A stretch of 64,000 bases of DNA from Trichobilharzia regenti (Eukaryota; Platyhelminthes; Trematoda; Strigeidida; Schistosomatidae), in NCBI GenBank assembly GCA_944472135.2, contig OX235264.1, positions 92,142,319 through 92,206,318 on the forward strand, read 5' to 3'. Numbering within the stretch: position 1 is the first letter of the stretch; the number at the start of each line of letters is the position of its first letter. The translations under genes and the position numbers were made by a program. Shown here one piece after another: positions 1 through 11,723 of the stretch. The notes under the pieces were generated by a model. That model ran no database searches. It was not told where the DNA came from and worked only from the letters and a program-made list of their open reading frames with translations.

Positions 1-1571
1 AAAACAATTACTCAAATCACCTACAGACAGCTTTTATCATTGCAGAAGACTAATTTAGGTCAAAAGTACTTATTTTTGAAAGCACGACAGTAGGCATATG
101 AAGCTGGAGACCTAGTCAGACACACAGATACGGCATTCATCAATCAGTAAATAAAGACCCCCACAAATCACAAAGGAAATGTAGTTCCAATTTATTAACT
201 ACTTGCATCCCTTTGAATTCGCCAATCACTAGCCAAATCTTTGTAGAGTCCACACAGTCATGCGACGACTTCTAGCATAATCCCTAACTGAGGGCTGGAA
301 ACCAAAGACTTCAGTGTCCTTCAAGCCACGTAGTTTAGTACATACTTAGCAGCCAAATATAGTCAGGTGCTTGAAGACATTTCCTAATTGGTGAACATTG
401 ACTAGACCTGGCCGATCTGCCCCAATCACTGAAGACTATCCGGAAGTTAAGTGCAGCCATACAACTATAAAAGAACGGACCGAATCCACGGAAACTCATG
501 AGTACTTGGATGGAATTTATGCGTATGGCTTTCCAGTCACTGCAAAACAACGTGGTTGATAGTACTATGGAAGCGATCTTTCCTTTTGCTTTTTTTTCGT
601 ACGTCTCTCTCTCTCTAATTCCTGTAATTAGGGCTTCAAGCTAGAGGCTTGAATTCTCGGCAGTAGGGGTATTTATCTTTACAGGATGGAGTTCCCAGCC
701 TCACAAACAACCTCCTATCTATAAGAGTCTCCTCGCTGGCTTTAGCGATGTACCTGTTTTGATTTTAGGATGATAGGTCTCGATCAAACCAATGCAATCA
801 AACAACAGATAGACTTTTTTCTTAGTCATGAACAAATACTTTCTCCATGTATGCATTCTTAAGAGTTTTACTCTTTAGTTGATTGACCACCAGAGGTTGC
901 GTAAATATGTGGCCCTAATGTCTCACGAAATAAATAATGATAGCTAGAATGCTAAGCGCTTGGAGATTTCTTGTGGTTATGTAAATAAAGTAATTTTTTG
1001 AGCAAACAAAGAACTGCAAACGACTCAGAATTTATTCTCGTGGCTATACATAAAAGAATTTAGCAATACCCTACTTAGCGCGGATTAGGTGTCGGGAAGT
1101 AAATATGACGAAAGGCTCAGAAGAGCTACTCTATAATCCAACTAGCTTTCAGTGTACACTCTTATGTATTACTATTACGTACATCACATTTTTTACTAAC
1201 TTCAGTTTACTCGATGATTTGTTGTGTTTTTATTTGTATCGAAAGTCGAGCTGTTGTAATAAGAATTTATTATTTAGAACGATTAGATTATTATTATATG
1301 TTTTATCATTTCCTCAACCCTTCTGTGAAAACATTCTCGCTTTTTTAAGCTCACTAAGTGTGATTGAAACCGTTACTGAAACATAAAAGGTAAAATAAAC
1401 ACTCCGTAGCTATTAAAGTGCTATGATTTTATCTGTAAATGTGTATTAACACGAACCAAACGAATTTGTTATACTAGGCCATGTGACTTGAACGTTTTCA
1501 GAGCGCTGTTTTCTGAATGTCAATGTTGTTATCGCTATTTAGATTTATAGGAATGTTAATTATCTCAGAGA
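1..1571. other. Region upstream of the host gene, mostly unannotated
   Basis: AT-rich sequence with no convincing coding signal apart from the short repeat fragment listed separately at 615-740. A 93-codon open frame at 1105-1386 has no recognisable domain and I do not call it. The promoter and 5' UTR of the TMEM132-like gene should lie here, but I see no element that fixes a transcription start. Confidence 0.5.
615..740 (-). repeat. Family D tRNA-headed repeat, 3' fragment
   Basis: On the minus strand this matches the tail of the family D repeats at 3861-4083 and 9619-9876. It shares the segments about the 'gaggctaGCAACcccatcc' block and the 'CTTCAAGC' motif near the end. The tRNA-like head is missing, so this is a truncated copy. 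Confidence 0.6.
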
Positions 1572-1623
1572 ATGATTATATATTTTAGCATTTATCTTCA
1601 TTCATTACTTTGTTTTGTAAGAG
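1572..1623 (+). CDS. TMEM132-like protein, exon 1 (signal peptide)
   Basis: This short exon would encode 17 residues plus one base of the next codon. The peptide starts MIIYFSIYLHSLLC and is hydrophobic enough to be a secretory signal, which the TMEM132 family needs because its large N-terminal part lies outside the cell. I chose the ATG at 1572 because it is the only one in frame before the ectodomain and has A at position -3. The exon ends at GAG|GTAAGC, a good splice donor. Seen: the ATG, the hydrophobic run and the donor. Inferred: that these form a spliced first coding exon. If the 39-bp intron is not removed, the frame stays open and 13 extra residues are added, so retention cannot be excluded. 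A further exon upstream is also possible. Confidence 0.55.
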
Positions 1624-1662
1624 GTAAGCTATACATTTGTAAAATATTCTTTGTATTAATAG
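1624..1662 (+). other. 39-bp in-frame micro-intron
   Basis: It runs from GTAAGC to a T-rich stretch ending in ATTAATAG. The length is 39 bp, a multiple of three, and it contains no stop codon in the flanking frame. Schistosome genes are known for very small introns near the 5' end, so the size fits the organism. Removing it joins G to CC, giving an alanine codon directly after the signal-like stretch. Confidence 0.55.
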
Positions 1663-2422
1663 CCTATACTGATGACCTAATTGATATAACGTTCGGGCAG
1701 AGGGAATCTGCCTTCCTTATCAGCGATAACAGAAGCACCAGATATGATTCACCGGTGTATTTTGCATCTGCCAGCAACCTGGATAGATATGAAGTGGATA
1801 CATCTATAGGTTTATTTCAAAATTCATTGACTATTTTGGGTGACAAATTACTTGAAAACTCTAAATTACATGTTACTGCTCACACGTTTGACTCTGAAAT
1901 AAGTGAAGAAACAAAAACATTACATTTTTTATGTCATGCAAGTTATTATGGCGAAATTCGGGATTTGGAGTTTGAGCCAAGGAGTGTTTGCTGTATTATT
2001 TCGATTAATGCAACATACTTCAGTGAATTGACATCTTGTGTTCTAGTTATTGATCACACAAAAGAGAACTGGATATGTCGTGCATCCATCAAGCTCCCAC
2101 CCGCTCTATGGAAGCAGAAAAAGTCACCAGAACTTACCTTAGCATACACATCATCTGGATTATTTTCATTTTCGGATGATGCTAAAAGAAAAGATGCATC
2201 TCTTGGCAGTTTACAACTCTGCCATTTATCATTCAATAAATTAAAGACTTCATTTATTCCCATTCCGCCAGTGAACATTGCCCATTCAGTACCTGATGCT
2301 ATTCGTGATTTAGGAAGAAGCCTTTTGTTGCAGATTCCTAGAAGGGAATTAAAAACGAATGAGGACTTTTTTGTTACTGTACGTTTAAAACATTTCGATG
2401 ATGTCTCGGATTTTACTTTAAG
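1663..2422 (+). CDS. TMEM132-like protein, exon 2 (extracellular N-terminal region)
   Basis: This 760-nt exon encodes about 253 residues. Landmarks follow the order seen in TMEM132 proteins: an N-terminal stretch DLIDITFGQRESAFLI resembling the family's LPVTF...FLL start; WICRASIKLPPALW around residues 155-167, matching the family's single Cys followed by L-P-P-x-W; LGSLQL around 197-202; and DFFVTVRLKHFDDVSDFTLR at the end, matching the conserved '...DxFTLR' strand. TMEM132 proteins are single-pass cell-surface proteins with Ig-like domains, proposed to act in cell adhesion and actin linkage. The exon ends TTAAG|GTGAGT, a strong donor, splitting an arginine codon after its second base. Its frame is open throughout. 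Family assignment is by remembered motif similarity and not by alignment. Vertebrate paralogue (A-E) cannot be told. Confidence 0.7.
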
Positions 2423-2740
2423 GTGAGTAATTTATTAAAATATTTCATCCACCAAATTTTTAATCATAACGATACATTTCAATGGATTCTGAGATACTCT
2501 ATACATAATTTTTTTAAAATAGAGAACTTTGACTTCTTTGATAGGGATAAGGTAATTTTTTGAAAAACGTTTTATTTCTGGTTAATGGGTATGAAAATGA
2601 ATACGCCTTCTATTGTTAACTTAGATTATTCTCCTAGTGTTTTTTTACCATCGTTTGAGTTTACTAAAATTTTAACAGGAGACTAGATGCACTTAGCACA
2701 GTCACGCATAATGTACACTTCAATTTTCCAAAAATTCTTT

Positions 2741-2945
2741 TACGTTTCCATTGGAACACAGTGCTTTAAGCTAAAAGCTTATGATTTCCGTAGTAGTGAT
2801 ATTTATTTTTATGAAATATTGTTGCTAGCCTCATACTCAGCTTTCTCTTTTTACTAGCTTAGCAAAGTAAAGGAGTGCCTTGTCGGTAGAATATCGAACT
2901 GCGAACCACATCGGCGAACATTCTTAAGCTTTGTCACCAGCGCTT
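2741..2945 (-). repeat. Family D tRNA-headed repeat
   Basis: Read on the minus strand it begins with a tRNA-like head (CTGGTGACAAAGC..., then a B-box-like GTTCGCAGTTCGAT) and continues into the D tail with 'GGAACG' near its end. It is diverged from the copy at 3861-4083 but collinear with it. Confidence 0.65.
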
Positions 2946-3860
2946 ACACTTTAGTTTAATGCCATGTAAATGCAAAAAGTCAAAGAAGTAAAAATTTTAT
3001 CAATGTGCCAATAGGAATTGAAACTATGTGTAGGGCAAAAACAACTAAATTATGTAGTGATGCATAGAAATCAAACTTTTCTAAATGTACCAACTGAGAA
3101 TGCCTTAAAATAATAAATCTTCATAGGAAGGCAGAAATGTGGTTTCTGTAAAATTTTTATCCAGGTTAGTCTAACAAATAACTTTCGTCTGTATGATATT
3201 CAAAAGCTAAAAATTCAGCCACATAGTGGTTATGTTGGTAACCAAGGGAATACGTCCTATGTGTTTTCCCGGTAAGGCAGATGTGTTGATATAAACCAAT
3301 AGTAGCCAGACCACATTTACCATAGTATTGAACGTTCTACTGGCGTTTTATTGTTAAATATGTAAAGCTCAAACATATACTTTATAGGGGTTTATTCTAC
3401 GTAAATCAGCAATGTTAACCACTTATTAGCATATAGGATCATACGTTTCAGCATATTGAGTACATCATCTAGCGTTATAATGGTATTTGGTTAAATGAAA
3501 GAAAAAACGATAAAGCCACATCCTTTCTCAACTTGTCTAGTCATATAAAACGGTAAAAAGCGTCTCAGACATTCTTGATTTAAAAGAATAAGTGGATGAG
3601 ATAATTCTAAAATTCAATAGGTTCTAACCAGTGGACTTCAAAAATCATTAGACGAGGAGATATCATAACATGCTTGAGTGACGTCTAAAGACGTTTTTTA
3701 TAAAGTGATAGACACATTGTCTACTGGACAAGAATTGTCTGGGAATATTTATCAGTAGAAGTGAAAAAAGGTGGAGATGAAAGCCTACGTAAATTCAGAG
3801 TTAATTAAAAGAAATGTGTCTGTCAGCTCCAATTTTAAGAGATATTATTATTCTATTGCT

Positions 3861-4083
3861 TTACGTTCCAAGTGGAACGTAGGGCTTCAAATTAGAGCTT
3901 TGAAGTCTAGGTAGCAGTGGTATTTATTTTTTACTGGATGGGGTCGCTAGCCTCATGACCAAACTTCTTTCCTTACTAGTCTTGTTACTGGCTTAGCCAG
4001 GAAAAGGAGTGTGTCGGTGGCGGAGGATCGAACTGCGAACTACCTGTGTAGTTGGCGAGCATTCTACCTCTGCGCCACCGACA
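3861..4083 (-). repeat. Family D tRNA-headed repeat, near-complete
   Basis: On the minus strand it starts GTCGGTGGCGCAGAGG (A-box region) followed by a degenerate B-box, then the D tail: a block near 'GCTAAGCCAGTAACAAGAC', a 'GGCTAGCGACCCCATCC' block, and the 'GTTCCACTTGGAACG' end. The tRNA-like head suggests an RNA polymerase III promoter and a SINE origin. Confidence 0.7.
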
Positions 4084-4574
4084 AAAGAGATGATGCTATC
4101 AGATTAATCAATAGGTACGTGAATTGATCAGTGATCATACGAAGTCTAGCAAATGAGCGAATACTTCTTGTGATAATCTGGGGTGTGTGTGGACTGTTAT
4201 GATTCAAATGAAACAGTCTTTAACTTTGGAACGTCACAAGTAGGTCATACTGGGTACGATTATAGTTTTTTAAACAACGCATGATATCACTATACATAAC
4301 TTGGTACCGTTGTTGTTGTAAATGGTTTTGGTTTTTCTCAAGGTATAATCCACTAAATCTAAATAAAAATTGCTGATTGAATGGTCAGTTTTATTATGTC
4401 CAGTTAACAGTTTGCTCACCTGAAATTATTCAGTCAACTACAGAAATAAATGTTTGATTCAAAAGACTATTTACAGTGCGCAGTCTTCTCAGGAAAATAT
4501 GTCAGTTTCTGTTTCAGTGCGTTTCTCTAAACATTTTTATACTTGTTAGCTGTCAACAGCAAATCCGTAATTTT

Positions 4575-5380
4575 ATTATTATTATAGTATTGTTCCCTTG
4601 GATTCCGAATAGAAAACTGGCCGTCAACAGAAAATATCTATTTTCTCCTGTTCACTGCAGCTTTTTTTTTAGCTAGCTACACTACTGCCCATAAGCTCAC
4701 ATATCCTTCTCACGCGATCTCACCCATGTTAACCTCGGAGACGAACCCAACTCGTCGTTTCCTATTTTGGTCCCGCTTGAGGGGTGATTTAGTGCGAGAT
4801 GTCATTCAACTACTTCCTCTGCATGTGTCTGATCCATCTCTCTTTCCTTCGGCAAATTTGTTCGGCAAATGATTATTTATCGGTTAGTTCCCAGAATTTC
4901 CTGTTCTTAACTCTTTCTGACTGGCCATTTGATCTTCAGAATGAAGCGACGAAGACAGCTGTTAATAAAAGTCTGCAGCTGCATGTTGGAAATGTTTTCT
5001 GCAACGCTTGGTGCAAGTTTCTGACCCATATAGAAGGACTGATGTAGTTGGTGTTGGTGTTGAAAATCAGAATTCCATTATTTACACTAAATAAAGATTT
5101 CTAAACTGATTTGAGGGTGATGAAGATCTAACTTGCCTATCCGATTCTAGTTCTAATATCCTCAACCATTCTGCCTAGATAAGTGTAGGAAATGACCCCT
5201 CTCAAATTTCTTCCGTTAATAGTGATTGGTACAAGTTGTTGCTGTTGATTTAGTTATCTTCACCACCTCCATCTTCTCTATGTTCACTTGAAGTCTCGTT
5301 CTTTCTGCCTGCTTTTACTAGCCATTTGTTGGTTTTCATCCATAATCCAGTCCACCGCCAACAGGATCGGTAACATTAAT
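4575..5380 (-). mobile_element. L1 (RTE/SR2-like LINE), 3' fragment
   Basis: The 3' end lies at the low-coordinate side, marked by the 'GTTCCCTTGGATTCC'-type terminal block next to an ATT-rich tail. Moving up, it contains the L1 segments for the C-terminal domain ('CTGACTGGCCATTTGATC', 'CAGCTGTTAATAAAAGTC') and reaches the reverse-transcriptase part near 'CATAATCCAGTCCACC'. Frames are heavily broken, so this is a dead 5'-truncated copy. Confidence 0.75.
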
Positions 5381-5889
5381 AGGTACTAAAGTTTTAATAT
5401 ACGAGTACTTCTAATGTATTTAATCAACTTCTAGGTATAATGATAACTAAGATCTCTTTACAACCTTGAAATAGTTTCCCTGGTAACCCAAATACTTACA
5501 CTCTTAGTTACTTACTAAGAAGCCTAAATAAAAGACCAATAAACACCATGTATTGTTGTGGATGCTCTGTTTTACACGTGGAACACATGAAAAGAGCAAA
5601 AGCCTTATAAACAGTCATTTAAGTTCAAGTAAAAGAAGTTGCTGAAAGTAAAACAACCGAATATTTTTAGCAGGGATTTCTCCAAATATTAGCTCAAAGT
5701 GCAGTAAATATACACTCGACTATAGATTGGCGTGAGTAATGTTATATATCAAGGGTTGTTTCTTAATTATTGAATGTAAGTTAGAAGGACATAGACAGTC
5801 GTATCCCTTTTGTTTGAGACTAATTATCAGTCTTAATTTATGCTTTAACAGTATAGCATACTCCCTTCTGTATTTGCTGCACTCAAGTT

Positions 5890-6475
5890 TGACCACGAAT
5901 TAATATCAGCTACAGAACCACTGAAATTCAGGTAGCACTGAACTGCTGTTTCATTTCACTTCGAAATTCATCGGCAGCAAGCACCCACCGGAGTTCAGAC
6001 GTAGTAGCATGCGGTTACAAGTCAAGTTCGTAGATGTATCAGCCACTGGGGCCCAATTCAGTGGCCATTAAATATTACCTTCTACCATTTTGTGGGTTTA
6101 GTACGAACACCAGCTATTGCAAGTTAGTGACTGACCACATGACTACGTTGACTGGAGATCTAGTGACAAGTTTTGACCAGTGAATAGGGTCCACACAGTC
6201 GAGAGTAAGGAAACATTTATTCCCCGTGCATAATATTGGTCGGTGGTCACGCTGAAATCACGAATTGGTAGAAGTCAGAATTTATGAGCTGGCCATTGAA
6301 TTGGGCCCCGATGGCTGAATGTTCTGTGAGTTCGCCTTGTAGCTGAATGGTCATGCGTTTCACCCCTGGCGGTGGGTGCGTACTTCCGATGAGTTGCGAA
6401 CAAGTATGAGATGGCTATTCAGCACTCCCTGCTGTTTTTCAATGATTGTCAAACTGATATCGATCTGTGATAAAA
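5890..6475. repeat. Family B inverted dimer (head-to-head)
   Basis: A minus-oriented arm (about 5890-6100) and a plus-oriented arm (about 6250-6475) face outward from a central spacer. Each arm carries a tRNA-like B-box region and then the hammerhead-like block; in the plus arm the block is diverged (GTACTTCCGATGAG...). Both ends carry degenerate versions of the terminal motif 'GAGAACCACTGG'. Confidence 0.7.
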
Positions 6476-7154
6476 CTTGTAGAGACTAACTCTTGAGAAT
6501 TTTAGCTGAAGGCGTTCAACCAATGGGAATTGAAGCGGCACCTTGTATAGATAATTGTGAATGCGGAATTTTTATCCATCTTGTGTTGCGTATCTACAAA
6601 AGGTGTACCAATAATAATATGGAACTTCTCATCGACTTTACAACTCCTTTACCTAATCAAATTTGATGACAATGCTCAAGAAGGTGACAGTGGTCTTTCC
6701 AAGTCGTTCTATCTATGTAACTATCGCCACAAGAACACTTAAACCTATAAGTTCGCATTCAGATGGCCAGACTCAGTAGCCTATTCTTCTTTGCATACAT
6801 TGAAATTATAAAACGAGTGGTAAATTTCAAACCAAGTATTGCGGCAAAGAATGTTTTAGGTATTATTGTTTTCAGGAGTTTCGATGCCAGCAATTCATCG
6901 GACGTATCTTTTTTGAATGGTAAAGTTACTTACATACACGTGCATTTTTACACGCAATTCTTTCGCTCAATTTGCAAGCACCCCTCTGTCTCTGTTCTTT
7001 GTCTATGTACATGTCTAAGGAGAGATTTTAGATTAAGGGAAATTCTTATTGCGAAGATTTGATTTATGTAGATTACGTGTAGGAGTTCCATTAGATGAAA
7101 ACAGGTGTATCTGTTTTATGGAAGTGCATTAAAATTCTACAGTTAGTAGAAATA

Positions 7155-7157
<3 letters not shown>
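6476..7157. other. Unassigned AT-rich intron sequence
   Basis: Open frames of 61 and 99 codons (6557-6742, 6763-7062) have no recognisable domain, no splice context that fits the host gene and no repeat match that I can see. Nothing further is supported. Confidence 0.4.

Positions 7158-7206
<49 letters not shown>
7158..7206. repeat. (TA)n microsatellite
   Basis: An uninterrupted run of TA dinucleotides about 49 bp long. Confidence 0.95.
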
Positions 7207-7207
<1 letters not shown>

Positions 7208-7581
7208 CCTAGATATCCAGGGCTAGTGTATCCGATTCTTACCTACACTACACACGCTCTCTCTCTCTTTCATTTGATTACGTAATCTACGGGTTTAACC
7301 TCAATCCATTAATAAACTGTAATTTTTAGTTGAACTGATTACATTGTTACCGAATTTATTAGTTACTCATTATCTTATGCACCCCTCTCCTGTTTATTAC
7401 GTAACTCCTTTTCCACTGTATGCATAGATTTACTTTGTTTAAACTTGAACTGCCTGTGTAAAAACTATGTAAGCGTAATTTTCTGAGCATAAGTTCAGAA
7501 CTTCCCGTCAAATGATATCATGTAAAATTTGCAAGTATGTTAAAACTTTTCTATACATGAACTTGATAATAATTTTCTTAG

Positions 7582-8215
7582 TTGGAGGATTTCATGATGA
7601 GCCGACATGAGTTACAGAACAATGGGAAAACCTGCAAGGAATACTGGACAGCTGTTTCCTACGTCCTAGTTTGGTTCTCTTCATCAGTACATGCCTACCG
7701 CCAGGAGTTGAACCCAGGACCTTATGGTTAAGAGATGAGTAAGCTTATAGACCATGAAGTCAATAGGACCCGACTTGTCTAGTAACCAGCCCATGAATTC
7801 AAACTTCTGCTACTTCATGACAGCGTGACTACTTCGCAATGTCTTCTTCGATGAGTTATTGCCTCACCTTCTACCTGCTGTACCCTATTGGTTACGGTTT
7901 CCTACTAGAACCCCAGGGTAACTGCCCTGAATAGGGTCAGTCACTAGTGAGCATCAGATCAATTTCTGAGTATTGACTTTGTAGGGATTTCGCTTGATTG
8001 GTTGGATGATTTCATGATGAATTGACATCAGTTAGAGAACCACTGGAAAACCAGCAGGGAGTACTTGGCAGCAGAAGTTAAGATTCATGGGCTTGTCATT
8101 GGATCGGGTCCCATAGGCTTAATAGTCTACGAGCTTGCTTGCCTTGTAACCAGAAGGTACTGGTTTGAACCCCTGAAGGTGGATGTGTACTGTTGAAGAG
8201 TCCCAGATAATTTTT
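7582..8215. repeat. Family B inverted dimer with central module
   Basis: A minus arm at about 7582-7805 contains the terminal motif, the hammerhead-like block (in reverse: GTACTGATGAAGAG...TAGGACG) and the B-box GGGTTCAACTCC. A central module at about 7840-7990 (recurring at 9140-9240 and 45860-46010) follows, then a second terminal motif and a plus arm to 8215 with B-box GGTTTGAACCCC and GTACTGTTGAAGAGTCCCAG. Confidence 0.75.
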
Positions 8216-8957
8216 TTAGGCTGCAAGCAGGTGATTAGTAGCTAACGATATAAACAAATGGATGATCCCATCTTATTCTGTACAAACCACTGTTGTTTTT
8301 GCTTGCTTTATTCAAATTCATAATAACGGGAATATATGTATGAAGTAATAACAATAAAAAGGTTTAAATCACACGCATAAATGGTACCTGTCTACCATTT
8401 TGCTGTAGAATAAACTATCTTTCTATAAGTCATACACAAAATATTCCTGACACCTGTCATCTAGAATTCCAAGTTTAAATCTCTGTCAACAGACTAAATA
8501 AATAAGCCCATGGAAATCAAACAAGAAATTTTAGTTTTAGCATTCGTAGGAAAAGCTCAACTGACTACTAATGACATTAGAGAATTAATTATTTGGGAAA
8601 TGTATGTATATACGTATATGTGTATATAATGTACAGGCTATACTACTACTACTTGTGTTGTCTGTAGACTTTGGTGAATACATGCATAGAATAATATATG
8701 TCTTTTGGTAATTTACAACTGACTGTCTCTCAAAGAATCAAAATGACACAGTTGACAAGCGATTTAATCAGTTCTGCCTTGTCTAATTCTATAGTGAATG
8801 AAACTCACATAAATAAACAAAACAAAAGTATATATAACTTATTCAGGTTAAGAATAATAATAATAGACTCATATTATTTATGAGTTAGATAAGATTATGA
8901 CTTAGTAAGAGTTAGTGTTAGCCAACTTCTTTTTCAACTCCTTAACACATATACTTC
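8216..8957. other. Unassigned AT-rich intron sequence
   Basis: No gene or recognised repeat seen. A 61-codon open frame at 8698-8883 is AT-rich and has no domain. Confidence 0.4.
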
Positions 8958-9515
8958 TTGGTTAGAGGATTTCATCATGAGATGATATCAGTCAGAGAAC
9001 CATTAGAAGACCTGTAGGGTGTACTGCGAGACATCCGTTTCATCAGACTAGTTTGGGACTCTTCATCAGTATGCACCCTCCACCGGGAGTCGAACTCAGG
9101 ACCTCCTGGTTACAAGGCAAGCTAGCTCGTAGACCATCTGATACCCTCTAGCGATCAGCCGTATTCAGGCAGTTACGGGGGTTCTGGTGGAAAGCCGTGT
9201 CCAGTGAGGTACAGCAAGTTGAAGACGAGAACAGTCACTTGTTGAAGAAGACATTGCGAAATGGTCGCGCTATGTCGTGAATTGGTAGAAGTTAGGATTC
9301 ATGAGCTGGTCATTGAATTCGGTCTTGTAACCAGAAGTTCCTGGGTTCGATCCCCTGTGATGGGTGCGTACTGATGAGGATTTTCAAACTAGTCTGACGA
9401 AAGAGCTGTCTGGCGGTACTCCCAGGTTTTCCAGTGTTTCTGTAACTCATGCCAGCCCATGATGATATCCTCCAACCAATCAAGGAAAATCCCTACAAAC
9501 TAATACTTGACATAT
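8958..9515. repeat. Family B inverted dimer
   Basis: Minus arm 8958-9140 and plus arm about 9270-9515 flank a central spacer. The plus arm has the tRNA-like stretch, B-box GGGTTCGATCCCC, then GTACTGATGAGG...CTGACGAAAGAGCTGTC and the end 'TTTTCCAGTG...'. It finishes with AATCCCTACAAACTAATACTT, the outer terminus shared with 46012-46158. Confidence 0.75.
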
Positions 9516-9618
9516 ATTTGTGTAAAACTTGGGCACTGGGGTAGTAGGTAATTCCAAATAATTTGTTTTTATAAGATATATCTCACAGTCACTGAAAAAG
9601 TATTATGTATTGGATGAG

Positions 9619-9876
9619 TGTGCGTAGGTGGCACAGTGGTAGAACGCTTGTCAATCATGCCTCATGTGGTCCGCGGGTTCAACCTCCGACCAACAAGGCA
9701 ATCCTTTACTTTGCTAGGCTAGTAATAAGACTAATAAAGTGGGAAAGTTGGGTACGAGGCTAGCAAACCCATCCGGTTAAAATAAACACCACTGCTACTG
9801 AAACTCCAAGTCTCTAGCTTGAAGCCCCCTTTGTTCCACTGATGACGTTAAGGGATAAAATAAATAATAATAATAA
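9619..9876 (+). repeat. Family D tRNA-headed repeat, near full length
   Basis: It starts GTGCGTAGGTGGCACAGTGG (A-box-like) and has a B-box-like GGGTTCAACCTCC. The tail contains 'AAATAAACACCACTGCTAC', 'CTTGAAGCCCCC' and ends in a run of AATAATAAT, as expected for a retroposed SINE. Confidence 0.8.
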
Positions 9877-10253
9877 TGATTGAATGGCTAGATTTTGAAC
9901 ACAGTTTATTAATTGTTCATAACCCTGGTATCACTTGTTACCGCACGACTTCGAAACTTTCACTTCATTGTTTCTTTTTTAGTTTCTTCCTATTCGTTGG
10001 AGGCATAGTAGTAGAATTTTTCAGATGTCTGGGTGGACAGGTGTTGAGTAGTTTCTATTAATAAACATTTTCAGTTGACTCAATAACTAAAGCTTCCGTT
10101 ATCGATCTCTGCTTCCCCCTATTGTTATATTAAGTTTTAGAACTGTCATTTTATCCTATCCTGTTGTATGGCTGTTTCGTATGTATGTATTTGAACTGAA
10201 CTATTCTCCAGATTTCTCATCCTAGTGTCGGGTCAACTAGTCTAGATTTTTTC

Positions 10254-10790
10254 CAAAAGAATGGATACTGAAAAAAGAGTACTCTTTTCGATAACCCCTT
10301 CTTCATCAGGCTCTACAGTTATATATACATTATAGTGAATGAATGAATGAATTAGTGTTATTAACAACATTAATGTTGTTTAAATAACATCGAATCAATA
10401 ATATTATCGATAGATTACAGTTCAATAGCATCAACATAAAATAAGCTGAACGTCAGAAGAATTAGGAAGGATAATATTACAAATTAATGAATTTGTAGTC
10501 TCCACTGAAGGCGGGCCAGGGAAGTAGTAGGGGCTGCACTTGCTTCTTTTGAACACAGAGCACTGATTATTTGAGGCGAATTGCAATAGCCTCTGCTGTT
10601 TGGAGCACGCGGTGCTTCGATGATTTTAGCAATTTATTAGGAACCCGGTAGATTCTAGAGAAGGATTCTTCCACGCTGGCTTTGTGGCCAGTTTGAACCA
10701 GATGTTGCAATATCGAACTGTTAATGGTTTTCACTACACCTTTACTTAGCCATGCTGGGAGATGTTCTCTGCTCCGCCTTCTGATTGATC
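10254..10790 (-). mobile_element. PLE fragment, C-terminal coding part and 3' region
   Basis: On the minus strand a broken frame reads ...SILQHLVQTGHKAS... and later AEAIAIRLK and CVQKKQVQPL, the end of a Penelope-type GIY-YIG endonuclease domain. It is followed by a 3' region ending 'CAGTATCCATTCTTTT'. That region contains a hammerhead-like core (CTGATGAAGAAGG...TTATCGAAAA at about 10285-10311). The same segment recurs at 26325-26730 (plus) and 31335-31855 (minus). No reverse transcriptase is attached. Confidence 0.75.
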
Positions 10791-11209
10791 ATACCCTGCT
10801 ACAACAATCTATGTATATGACCTGACAGTGATTCAAGCGGGGCATTAGATAAACTAAATTGTATTATTTATTTGCCTCCAAAGGATCCTTTAACAGACAG
10901 TGCTTCTTTCTGATTAATTTTGTGGTTTTGAATACCTACCACTTTTATTCCTTTTTGCATTGTTAACAATTCCATATAAGGTTTCTGAGGTTACCTCTTT
11001 GTATTAAAGTACTAATGATGACTTAAATTCCCTATTGCTATTGTGTCGTCATCATTCTATGCATAAGAACAAATGAGTCAGTAAAGAGATTCTCTCTTCT
11101 TGTAAGTTCACTTCAACGTTGTACAGTTATTTAGAGTGTTTATATATGCAATATAAAGTGACAGTGCAGTGCATGTTCACGTTTATCATGCAAATCCGAT
11201 TCAGATTCA
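10791..11209. other. Unassigned intron sequence
   Basis: AT-rich, with no gene or repeat that I recognise. Confidence 0.35.
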
Positions 11210-11722
11210 GATTATAAGGATAGAATACTCTTGTTGTCTGTGTTAATCCTTGTGATATATATCTCTGCAGAGATCTAGTTTCTCTTTGAAGGCGTTTACC
11301 GATGAAGCTGTTTTTACTACATCAGATAAGGAGTTCCAGTAGTTGACCACTCAGTAAGAGAGTCTAAATTCCACACGTATTTTGTTCGGCCTCGGTTTGA
11401 GCACCTTCTTGTGGTGACCTCGTAAATGTATCCTCGGTGGAGAGAAAAAGTTTGAAAGGTCAATCTCTGAATTATCCTTTAATATATGGTAAGCAAAAAT
11501 TAAGTCGTCCCTCCTCCTTCGGTGTGATAGTAGGAAGAGATTTAAATACTTCATCCTCTTATCGTAAGGAAGGTGTGAGGTATCACCAACTAATTTGGTT
11601 CCTGCCCTCTGTACTCTTTCCAAGATATGTGCCTGCTTTTTGAAGCATACAGTCACCGCCCGTATGCGGTTTTCTAGATGAGGTCTGACATATGTTGCAT
11701 AGAGTATTTGGAACATTATTAT
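11210..11722 (-). mobile_element. L3: CR1-like LINE, C-terminal ORF fragment
   Basis: A 121-codon minus-strand frame starts MFQILYATYVRPHLEN and includes HILERVQRAGTKLV, LPYDKRMKYLNLF, RRRRDDLIFAYHILKD and HHKKVLKPRPNKIRVEFRLS. These are the conserved stretches after the reverse transcriptase in CR1/Jockey-group LINEs. The frame continues, broken by one stop, through WNSLSDVV and VNAFKEKLD. The upstream two thirds of the element is missing. It is the only copy of this family in the window. SR1 is a CR1-like element known from schistosomes; I cannot confirm the match. Confidence 0.8.
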
Positions 11723-11723
11723 T

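Noticed and set aside
1105..1386. 93-codon open frame upstream of the host gene
   Set aside because: AT-rich, no signal peptide, domain or convincing splice donor in frame; not needed by the gene model.
2054..2278. Minus-strand frame opposite exon 2
   Set aside because: Shadow of the TMEM132-like coding exon.
5890..9515. CRISPR-like array of repeated units
   Set aside because: The recurring units are diverged family B repeats, hundreds of bases long and in both orientations; no short direct repeats with uniform spacers exist.
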